A DNA stretch of 7,260 nucleotides from Candidatus Heimdallarchaeota archaeon AB_125. Its GTDB lineage: Archaea; Asgardarchaeota; Heimdallarchaeia; Heimdallarchaeales; Heimdallarchaeaceae. Below, in pieces: positions 1 to 5,559 of this stretch (its first letter is position 1; each line of letters starts with the position of its first letter). The position numbers and the translations under genes are program-made. The notes under the pieces are model-generated. The model was not told where the DNA came from. It was given only the letters and a program-made list of their open reading frames with translations, and ran no database searches. Where the stretch lies: positions 1-7,260 of the forward strand of contig MEHH01000138.1 in assembly GCA_001940755.1 (NCBI GenBank), in the 5' to 3' direction.

Positions 1-1
1 G

Positions 2-220
2 GAGAAGGAACAGACCATCGAGGACAAGCATAAGGATGCTGTTAAAGAAAAGCCTGACGCGAAGAGACGGATCATTAAGTACCTCGTCAAGCTAGAAGAA
101 CTAGTAGGAGAAGAGGAGGCACAGCGCAGGAAGACAGAACTATTTGGAGGATCAAAATTTAAAGTATCTAGACTTGGATTGGAAGAGAGAGATGTCGACA
201 AAGAAGATTTTGTAATCTAA
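2..220 (+). CDS. C-terminal 72 residues of an unrecognised, highly charged protein (5' end outside window)
   Basis: This frame is open from the left edge and ends in TAA at 218-220. No minus-strand frame stays open across the stretch. The peptide is almost all charged and helical in character, rich in Lys, Glu, Asp and Arg. It includes KRRIIKYLVKLEELVGEEEA near residues 23-42, an FGGSKF turn, and the C-terminal end DVDKEDFVI. I do not recognise a family and propose no function. The first 130 bases use GC-ending codons (CTC, GTC, GCG, CGG, CGC) noticeably more than the genes that follow. That could mean high expression or a different origin, but the fragment is too short to decide. A TATA box 30 bases after the stop shows that the next gene has its own promoter. 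Confidence 0.65.
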   Translation, partial: EKEQTIEDKHKDAVKEKPDAKRRIIKYLVKLEELVGEEEAQRRKTELFGGSKFKVSRLGLEERDVDKEDFVI

Positions 221-243
221 AGAGTGAAAACTTCAAAATTAGG

Positions 244-259
244 CCAAAGATATATAAAA
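244..259 (+). promoter_or_regulatory. BRE/TATA-box promoter of the seven-helix gene, placed for a leaderless transcript
   Basis: A purine-rich BRE-like stretch CCAAAGA (244-250) is joined directly to TATATAAAA (251-259). Archaeal transcription normally starts about 25 bases downstream of the TATA centre. That falls at about 280, exactly on an ATG. The mRNA would therefore begin at or within a few bases of its start codon, and no Shine-Dalgarno site is present. This spacing is why ATG 280 is preferred over the upstream TTG at 271. Confidence 0.7.
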
Positions 260-279
260 CTCCAAATATTTTGATACTC

Positions 280-1377
280 ATGGTTTGGATTTCATATGGT
301 ATTGGGATAGTATCTATTTTCTTTCTACTCTTGGGGGCAATTCTTGTAATTGGTAAACAGATACGAACATCTTCATTATCAGCTTATTTCTTTCTATCTA
401 TTATATTCTGCATTATGGGATGGATAATTAGCAATATCTTTATTGTATATTTAAGTCAGAGAGCCAGAGAAACAGATGCTTTATTTGCTTCAAGATTTGC
501 TACCATAATCAGTATGGTAGGGATGATCGCAACTGTCCTATTTGCACTAACAGTAAGTCCTAGACAGAGGTTAAATCCAATAATTATCTCCATAGCTATC
601 TTTCTTTTTGGAGGAGTAGTAGGTTTAACAGTCTCAGGAGATTATTCTGTAGCTCTGTTACCTGTTATGGGAGGAAACTATTATTTCTATTTGGCACAAA
701 CAAGTATAACATGGGTAGTATTTGACACTGGATTAGCGTTATTTGCGGGTATAATTTTTCTTGTATATTTGATTAAGCAAAGAGTATTCGTGGAAGAGAA
801 GCATCAAAGAGTTATTGAAATTATGATGCTGGGTGTAATAATAGCATATTTCATCAGTGCTTTATTATTCGCAACAACTAGAATAATCTATGTGGTTACT
901 GGGGAAATAATGCTATTACATATGGAATGGGGATCAGTTGCTGTTGGGGCTCTAGTTATTTGTATCTCTATTTACATGGGAGGTATAGAAGCCTTCTATT
1001 ATTCAACAGAGATTCATTCAATCTATATCTTTGATAAGGCTGGGTCATCTATTTATTCAGCATCTGCAAAGAAGAAACTGAAAGTAAGAGGTCATACTAT
1101 ACTAAGTGTTACTACTGCATTTTCAGAGTTCGCTGGAGAATTAATAGGGAAAGAAGTTTATCCAAAAGAGATAGATTTAGGAGATTCTTCTCTTATGATT
1201 GAAACGAAGGATGGTTTTGTTTGTTTCTTGTGTAGTAGAATTCCTACCACCTATTTACGACAAGCAGTAAGAAATCTTCTTGATGATTTATCCCCCAATT
1301 TAGTGGAAGCAGATATTTCTGCATTAGTTGAAAAATATCTTGCATTTAAACCAATAATATCTAAGCAGTTAGATTGA
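280..1377 (+). CDS. Seven-transmembrane protein with C-terminal longin/roadblock-like cytosolic domain
   Basis: A 365-residue integral membrane protein, probably a sensor or membrane anchor for small-GTPase signalling (inference). Counted from ATG 280, hydrophobic helices lie near 2-25, 33-58, 69-92, 98-118, 143-165, 179-207 and 215-237. Basic residues sit in the loops after helices 1 (KQIR), 3 (SPRQR) and 5 (KQRVFVEEKHQR). The loops after 2, 4 and 6 are mixed or acidic, which predicts N-outside, C-inside, as in GPCRs and 7TM histidine-kinase input domains. Residues about 245-340 form an alpha/beta tail: IHSIYIFDKAGSSIYS, a helix ILSVTTAFSEFAGELIG, strands EIDLGDSSLMIE and GFVCFLCS, then helix YLRQAVRNLLDDL. 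This order matches longin/roadblock-type domains, which in eukaryotes and Asgard archaea bind or regulate small GTPases. No kinase, GGDEF or HAMP domain is present. TTG 271 is an alternative start adding three residues. The gene appears monocistronic, with its own promoter and a T-rich terminator. The seven-helix call is solid; the domain name is moderate, by eye only. Confidence 0.85.
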   Translation: MVWISYGIGIVSIFFLLLGAILVIGKQIRTSSLSAYFFLSIIFCIMGWIISNIFIVYLSQRARETDALFASRFATIISMVGMIATVLFALTVSPRQRLNPIIISIAIFLFGGVVGLTVSGDYSVALLPVMGGNYYFYLAQTSITWVVFDTGLALFAGIIFLVYLIKQRVFVEEKHQRVIEIMMLGVIIAYFISALLFATTRIIYVVTGEIMLLHMEWGSVAVGALVICISIYMGGIEAFYYSTEIHSIYIFDKAGSSIYSASAKKKLKVRGHTILSVTTAFSEFAGELIGKEVYPKEIDLGDSSLMIETKDGFVCFLCSRIPTTYLRQAVRNLLDDLSPNLVEADISALVEKYLAFKPIISKQLD

Positions 1378-1380
1378 AAC

Positions 1381-1396
1381 GTTTTTCTTTTTCTTC
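1381..1396 (+). terminator. Archaeal T-rich terminator after the seven-helix gene
   Basis: Three bases after the TGA lies a pyrimidine run on the coding strand, GTTTTTCTTTTTCTTC, with no hairpin needed. Archaeal RNA polymerase stops at such T-tracts. An almost identical tract follows leuS at 4574, which strengthens the call for both. Confidence 0.65.
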
Positions 1397-1410
1397 AAAA
1401 GTTTAATAAA
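1394..1410 (+). promoter_or_regulatory. Candidate promoter for the small frame plus leuS unit
   Basis: TTTAATAAA (1402-1410) is preceded by TTCAAAAG (1394-1401), a BRE-plus-TATA arrangement. A start about 25 bases downstream falls near 1430-1434. That is just at the AGGAGA ribosome-binding-like site (1433-1438) and 10-14 bases before ATG 1444. A second TATA-like TTTAATAAT at 1547-1555 could serve leuS alone with a leader of about 55 bases. Which one is used cannot be told from sequence. Confidence 0.45.
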
Positions 1411-1520
1411 TGAATGATGTGTCATTATATTTAGGAGACCAAAATGGGGTATCGCGTTCTTCTTAACAAATAGAAAGGATATCTGTATTAGTGGTTTCCA
1501 TTTTTTTCGTTTCTTTAACA

Positions 1521-1550
1521 GCGTAATTATGTCTAAAGATAACGCTTTTA
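1521..1550 (+). other. Weak hairpin followed by TTTT in the leuS upstream region
   Basis: GCGT...TAT (1521-1530, with a three-base AAT bulge) can pair with ATAACGC at 1539-1545, giving seven pairs around an eight-base loop, followed by TTTTA. It sits inside the small upstream frame. It could act as a pause or regulatory structure, or be chance. Only the pairing itself is seen. Confidence 0.2.
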
Positions 1551-1624
1551 ATAATCAAATTCCGTTTCTGGAAGAAGAGAGATATACTAGCTGTTCCTTT
1601 AAGATTAGAATTAGCACAAAAGAT

Positions 1625-1629
1625 GGTGA
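1625..1629 (+). promoter_or_regulatory. Ribosome-binding site that fixes the TTG start of leuS
   Basis: GGTGA matches the complement of the archaeal 16S rRNA 3' end and ends six bases before TTG 1636. Its last three bases are also the in-frame TGA (1627-1629) that bars any start further upstream. The only other codon between it and TTG that could be considered is ATA 1633. The site lies within the last codons of the small upstream frame, so ribosomes finishing that frame would pass over it. Confidence 0.7.
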
Positions 1630-1635
1630 AATATA

Positions 1636-4569
1636 TTGACAACGTTCCTAGAAGAGATACGTAAAATTGAAAAAAAGTGGCAAAAGAAATGGCAAGAAGA
1701 CCAGATATTTATTGGAAATGTAGATAGCTCAAAACCTAAATGGTTTCTGACAGTTTCTTATCCGTATGCAACTGCTCCTCTTCACATAGGTCATGCTCGT
1801 ACTTATGGATTAGGAGATATTTTTGCTAGATTCAAGAGACAACAAGGATTTAATGTTTTGTGGCCTATGGGCTTTCATATAACTGGAACTCCTGTTCTCG
1901 CAGTATCTTGGAAATTAAAGAATAATGATGAAGCTGAATGGAACAGATACCGAAAGTTTATCGCAATATATGAAGATAACAAGGAAAGAATTGAGGAATT
2001 AATAGCTTCTTTTGCAGAACCAGAAAATGTAGCAGACTATTTTTCAGAAAAAATAATCAAAGATTTCCTTGGAATGGGATACTCTCTTGATACAACTAGA
2101 CAATTCTCTACAGGAGATCCTGATTATAATAAATTCATAGAATGGCAGTACATCAAATTGGATGATAAAAATCTAATTACACGAGGAAATTATCCCATCC
2201 TATGGTGTGTTAACGATAAAAATGCTGTCGGTGAGGATGACATTCAAGCTGGAGATGAGATAAAAGTAGAAGTAACTGAATTTGTTGGTATCAAATTCAT
2301 TCTTGATTCAAATATATTTCTAGTTGCTGCCACCTTAAGGCCTGAAACGATTTACGGAGCAACCAATGTTTGGATTCATCCTGATGCAATTTACGAAGAA
2401 ATCTCAATAGATGGAGAAAAATGGATTGTCTCCAAAGAAGCTACTAAGAAATTGATTGAGCAAAATCATGAAATCGATGTGATTAGACAATTAAAAGGAA
2501 AAGAGCTAATAAACAAAATTGTTGAAGTTCCTATTACTGAGAAAAAAATACCAATATATCCTGCATCTTTCGTGGATACTGATCATGCAACTGGTGTAGT
2601 ATACAGTGTTCCTGGACATGCCCCCTATGATCATGCAGCTTTAGCTGATTTACAAAAAGATGAAATAACCATAGAAAAATATGGATTAGATTCTGAATTT
2701 TTGAAGCAGATTGAGCCAATTTCATTAATTGAGGTAAAGGGTTATGGTGAATTTCCTGCAGTTGAGATTTGCAAAAAAATGGGTATAAAATCACAAAGTG
2801 ACATTGCAGAATTAGAAGAAGCAACTCAAACAATTTACAGAGACGAATTTTACTCTGGAATTATGAAAGAAAATACAGATGAATACAAAGGACTGAAAGT
2901 CGAAGTTGCTAAAGATAGAGTTGCAGATACTTTATTTGATATTAACCGAGCATCACCTATTTATGAAACATCAACAAAGGCTATATGTAGATGTGGAGGA
3001 CAAATAATTGCAGCGATAATCCAAGATCAATACTTCTTACATTATGGAAATGAAAATTGGAAAAAGGATGCTTTTAAAGCATTAAATCAAATGTTCATAA
3101 CTCCAGGAAAATATCGACAAAGTTTTGAGAACACCTTTAACTGGTTAGACAAAAGACCTTGTGTACGAAGAAGAGGGTTAGGAACAGAATTTCCATTTAC
3201 AAAAGGAGAAGGATGGATTATTGAATCATTAAGTGATTCAGTTATTTATATGTCCTTTTATACAATTGTTCGACAAATACATCAAAACAATATTGAACCT
3301 AGTCAATTAAAACCTGAGTTCTTTGATTATGTATTTCTAAATGAAGGGGATATAAAAGAAGTAAGCAAAATTACTGCTGTAGCAGAAGATATTATTGAAA
3401 GTATAAAAGCGGAATTCGAATACTGGTATCCAAATGACTTACGACACACAGCAGTTCATCATATTTCAAATCACTTATCGTTTGCAATCTTTCACCATGT
3501 AGCTATATTTCCTGAGAAATATTGGCTACCAGCTTTCTCTTTAAATGATATGTTAAGTCGTTTTGGCGAAGCTATGAGCAAAAGTAAGCCAAACGTAATT
3601 CAAATAGCAGAAGTTTCAAGTAAATACAGTGTGGATTTGACAAGATTACATTTAGCTTCAATTGCTACACCTGAAACAGTATTGGAATGGAAAGACACTG
3701 AAGTGAAATTTGCCCAACAGAGATTGAAAAAGTTCTGGGAGTATGCACTAAGTGTTTTAGATGTAAATAGAGATGCAAAAATTGAATACTCATTCCCATC
3801 GAAAGTTTTGCTTTCATCAGTAAAAACCAATCTAAAGAAAGCACTAGAGGAAATTGAGAAATTTAATGCTCGAGATTATATCCTGGATGGCTATTATACA
3901 AACATAAAAGCTTTAGATGAATATCATAAGTTAGCAGCAAATGTTTCTGAAGAAGAAAAACAAGCAGTTCTCAAAGAAGTGATAGAGATGATTGTTGTTA
4001 TAATGGCTCCCGTTATTCCTCACATTTGTGAAGAACTAAATGAAAGAATGGGTAATACTGATTATATTTCATTAAAACAAATGCCGAAAATAGCTATTGA
4101 CAAGGAAGATTATCTATTTGCTCTCCAAGCAAAATTCATGACAAATTTGCTAGAAGACATTGATCAGATTGTGAAATTAGTAAAAACAAAACCAAATAAA
4201 ATTCATATCTACATTAATGCTGAATGGAAGAATGAATTATACTCTTTAGCAACCAAGTTATTCAAAGATGAAGCTGTGCAAATAGGAAAAATAATGTCAT
4301 CTGCAAAAGAGAATAAGATACTAAACAAACATATGAAAAATATTGCAAATGAAGCAAAACAAATGCTAAAAGATCCAACTATATTCCGAATAGAAATGTT
4401 AGCTCCCGAAAATCAGAAAAAAGCCATTCAAGGATATAAAGAATATCTAAGTAAACGGTTCAATAATTCTGAGATTCTGATTCATATGGCTGATGACAAA
4501 GAAATTCATGATCCTCAAAACAAAGCTAGCAAAGCTAGACCAATGAAGCCTGCATTATTACTAGAGTAA
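1636..4569 (+). CDS. leuS: Leucyl-tRNA synthetase, archaeal/eukaryotic type
   Basis: A cytosolic class Ia synthetase that charges tRNA-Leu with leucine using ATP. All parts are present in 977 residues, the usual archaeal size. The HIGH signature is at 50-53 (PLHIGHART). The inserted CP1 editing domain spans about 200-430, with the threonine-rich TLRPETIYG at 233-241 and GHAPYDHAAL at 327-336, which carries the Asp (332) needed to hydrolyse mischarged tRNA. A CRCGG pair lies at 451-455. A helical anticodon-binding region follows from about 680. A lysine-rich archaeal C-terminal domain extends from about 810 to the end (KPALLLE). The second ATP signature reads AMSKS at 646-650, followed by KPN. 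The first Lys of the usual KMSKS is therefore Ala, and the usual Gly after SK is Pro. Start is TTG 1636, fixed by an upstream stop and GGTGA; the next Met is residue 78, beyond HIGH. It overlaps a small upstream frame by TTGA and ends in a T-rich terminator. Identification is certain. Confidence 0.98.
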   Translation: MTTFLEEIRKIEKKWQKKWQEDQIFIGNVDSSKPKWFLTVSYPYATAPLHIGHARTYGLGDIFARFKRQQGFNVLWPMGFHITGTPVLAVSWKLKNNDEAEWNRYRKFIAIYEDNKERIEELIASFAEPENVADYFSEKIIKDFLGMGYSLDTTRQFSTGDPDYNKFIEWQYIKLDDKNLITRGNYPILWCVNDKNAVGEDDIQAGDEIKVEVTEFVGIKFILDSNIFLVAATLRPETIYGATNVWIHPDAIYEEISIDGEKWIVSKEATKKLIEQNHEIDVIRQLKGKELINKIVEVPITEKKIPIYPASFVDTDHATGVVYSVPGHAPYDHAALADLQKDEITIEKYGLDSEFLKQIEPISLIEVKGYGEFPAVEICKKMGIKSQSDIAELEEATQTIYRDEFYSGIMKENTDEYKGLKVEVAKDRVADTLFDINRASPIYETSTKAICRCGGQIIAAIIQDQYFLHYGNENWKKDAFKALNQMFITPGKYRQSFENTFNWLDKRPCVRRRGLGTEFPFTKGEGWIIESLSDSVIYMSFYTIVRQIHQNNIEPSQLKPEFFDYVFLNEGDIKEVSKITAVAEDIIESIKAEFEYWYPNDLRHTAVHHISNHLSFAIFHHVAIFPEKYWLPAFSLNDMLSRFGEAMSKSKPNVIQIAEVSSKYSVDLTRLHLASIATPETVLEWKDTEVKFAQQRLKKFWEYALSVLDVNRDAKIEYSFPSKVLLSSVKTNLKKALEEIEKFNARDYILDGYYTNIKALDEYHKLAANVSEEEKQAVLKEVIEMIVVIMAPVIPHICEELNERMGNTDYISLKQMPKIAIDKEDYLFALQAKFMTNLLEDIDQIVKLVKTKPNKIHIYINAEWKNELYSLATKLFKDEAVQIGKIMSSAKENKILNKHMKNIANEAKQMLKDPTIFRIEMLAPENQKKAIQGYKEYLSKRFNNSEILIHMADDKEIHDPQNKASKARPMKPALLLE

Positions 4570-4573
4570 CCAC

Positions 4574-4595
4574 TTTTTTTCTTTTCTTCATTTTT
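4574..4595 (+). terminator. Archaeal T-rich terminator after leuS
   Basis: Five bases after the TAA begins a run of seven Ts, then CTTTTCTTC and five more Ts. It is almost a copy of the tract behind the seven-helix gene and has no hairpin. Confidence 0.7.
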
Positions 4596-4637
4596 ACTAA
4601 TTTGGGCTATTTCTCCAGAATTTCAATGTTTTATGGC

Positions 4638-4645
4638 TATATAAT
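4638..4645 (+). promoter_or_regulatory. Candidate TATA box (TATATAAT) in the leuS-DhaL spacer
   Basis: TATATAAT is the best consensus match in the spacer and would start RNA near 4665-4670, leaving a leader of about 150 bases before the DhaL-type gene. Other candidates are TTTTTAAAA (4663-4671) and TATTAAATA (4749-4757). The last would give a leader of about 37 bases and overlaps a palindrome. The real promoter is uncertain. Confidence 0.35.
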
Positions 4646-4724
4646 ATTGCTTGAAGGATAGGTTTTTAAAAGGATGACTTGCAATTACAAACTGACATAA
4701 ATACATTTACAGAAAACGCAATAT

Positions 4725-4776
4725 TTTATGTTCATATAAGCAAGGAAGTATTAAATACTCCATTACTTAACATAAA
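4725..4776 (+). repeat. Nested inverted repeats upstream of the DhaL-type gene, possible operator
   Basis: Outer arms TTTATGTT (4725-4732) and AACATAAA (4769-4776) are perfect complements. Inside them is a perfect 13-base palindrome AGTATTAAATACT (4747-4759), extended imperfectly to GGAAGTATTAAATACTCC. The inner palindrome covers a possible TATA element, so a repressor bound there could block TBP (inference). A further 8-base inverted pair, AATATTGC (4643-4650) and GCAATATT (4718-4725), joins the earlier TATA region to this one. AT-rich DNA yields such pairs by chance fairly often. Confidence 0.35.
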
Positions 4777-4814
4777 CTGCGAAAGGTAATTGTTTAGCAT
4801 CGTGGGGCTAAAAA

Positions 4815-5498
4815 ATGATGGAACCAAGTACTAAAATCGATGGCAAAACCCTCAAAAAAATGATGATTACTGCTGCTCATAATCTTGAGCAAACAAAAGA
4901 AGAACTAAACGCTATCAATGTTTTTCCAATTCCTGACGGTGATACAGGAGTCAATCTGTTTTTAACAATAAGAACTGTTGTTGAACAATTTGATGAGGTT
5001 GATCCAGCTTCTATTGCAGAAGCATGTCAACTTATCACAAAAGGTAGTTTCTTAGGTGCCAAAGGAAATTCTGGTGTAATCATTTCTCAATTCTTCCAAG
5101 GTTTCAGTTCTGAAATTGAAGAACGTGAAACTGTAGATATAGATATATTTGCTAAAGCTTTAGCTGAGGGAAGTGAATGGGCTTATGATGCCGTACTGCA
5201 CCCTACTGAAGGAACCATTCTTACTGTAATTAAGGATACTGCAGCTGTTGCTAAATCCATCGCAGAGAAAGGTGGTGACTGGACAGAGATGATTACTGAA
5301 ACTTATTTAACTGCTGTCAAATCCTTAGAAAACACTCCAAATCTACTCCCAGTTTTGAAAGAAGCTGGTGTAGTTGATGCAGGAGCAATGGGTTTTGTTA
5401 ATGTCTGGCTAGGTTGGTGCTTCCAACTAATGGATAGTCTTGGCATTAAAATTGCTCACATTGAAGAAGAAAGCGAAAAGCTTCAAAACGGGAATTAA
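4815..5498 (+). CDS. Stand-alone DhaL/DAK2 (FakA N-terminal-type) kinase domain protein
   Basis: An ATP-binding kinase subunit of the dihydroxyacetone-kinase L family, closest by eye to the N-terminal domain of bacterial FakA/YloV. Those enzymes phosphorylate a substrate held by a partner protein: fatty acid on FakB, or dihydroxyacetone on DhaK. The 227 residues start with the family opening DGKTLKKMMITAAHNL (9-24). The nucleotide/Mg motif NVFPIPDGDTGVN follows at 35-47, with Asp41 and Asp43 as metal ligands. Then come the glycine loop GAKGNSGVIISQFFQGF (81-97), HPTEGTILTV (129-138), and LLPVLKEAGVVDAGAMGF (177-194). FakA continues with a middle region and a DegV-like region, about 550 residues in all. 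Here the protein stops right after the kinase domain, with a charged tail. No DhaK, FakB/DegV or PTS partner is in the window. It starts at ATG 4815 (or 4818) with an in-frame TAA just before and only a weak GTGGGG site. It appears monocistronic. The domain is certain; the substrate is unknown. Confidence 0.92.
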   Translation: MMEPSTKIDGKTLKKMMITAAHNLEQTKEELNAINVFPIPDGDTGVNLFLTIRTVVEQFDEVDPASIAEACQLITKGSFLGAKGNSGVIISQFFQGFSSEIEERETVDIDIFAKALAEGSEWAYDAVLHPTEGTILTVIKDTAAVAKSIAEKGGDWTEMITETYLTAVKSLENTPNLLPVLKEAGVVDAGAMGFVNVWLGWCFQLMDSLGIKIAHIEEESEKLQNGN

Positions 5499-5526
5499 TT
5501 CCCAATTTATTCTATTTTGATTTTTA
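5490..5526 (+). terminator. Hairpin plus T-rich tract ending the DhaL-type gene
   Basis: A perfect 14-base palindrome GGGAATTAATTCCC (5490-5503) includes the gene's TAA stop. It can fold as a five-pair stem, and AATTTATTCTATTTTGATTTTT runs on after it. The following ATTTTTAAAAAT (5520-5531) is itself a perfect 12-base palindrome, giving T-runs on both strands. Confidence 0.6.
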
Positions 5527-5559
5527 AAAATAAGAGAAGAATGATTTCTCAAATCATTC
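5521..5559 (-). terminator. Hairpin terminator of thrS, facing the DhaL-type gene
   Basis: Arms GAATGATTT (5539-5547) and AAATCATTC (5551-5559) are perfectly complementary over nine pairs with a three-base loop. Read on the minus strand, the hairpin contains the thrS TGA (5556-5554) and is followed by TTCTCTTATTTTT. Together with the palindromes to its left it probably ends transcription from both directions. Confidence 0.6.

Larger units (their letters stand above)
1444..1639 (+). pseudogene. Small reading frame upstream of and overlapping leuS, interrupted by one surplus base (frameshifted small gene, sequence error or decayed gene)
   Basis: A frame with no stop runs from 1418 to TGA 1637-1639, which is 73 sense codons in AT-rich DNA. 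Its only in-frame ATG is at 1529, giving 36 residues that begin MSKDNAFNNQIPF and end STKDGEIY. A better-placed start lies at ATG 1444, 5 bases after AGGAGA (1433-1438), but it is in another frame. Read as written it ends after nine codons (MGYRVLLNK, TAG 1471-1473). Dropping one G of the GGGG run at 1446-1449 joins ATG 1444 to the long frame. The product would be 64 residues, starting MGIAFFLTNRKDICISGF. The TGA overlaps the leuS start codon in the sequence TTGA, the classic arrangement for translational coupling. I recognise no family. Alternatives are chance openness or only the 36-residue ORF from 1529. Confidence 0.4.

Noticed and set aside
1413..1426. AATGATGTGTCATT stem-loop and box C-like ATGATGT, considered as a C/D guide RNA
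   Set aside because: No convincing box D, C' or D' follows at the proper spacing, and the stem is only five pairs.
2534..2833. 99-codon minus-strand frame inside leuS
   Set aside because: It lies opposite the conserved CP1 editing domain and has no family features; it is a shadow of leuS.
3600..3830. 76-codon minus-strand frame inside leuS
   Set aside because: It is antisense to the region just after the AMSKS signature, with no promoter or ribosome site; a shadow frame.
4570..4814. Search for a tRNA, structured RNA or small gene in the leuS-DhaL spacer
   Set aside because: There is no GC-rich block, no cloverleaf or T-loop, and only ORFs of about a dozen codons or fewer; it looks like promoter DNA.
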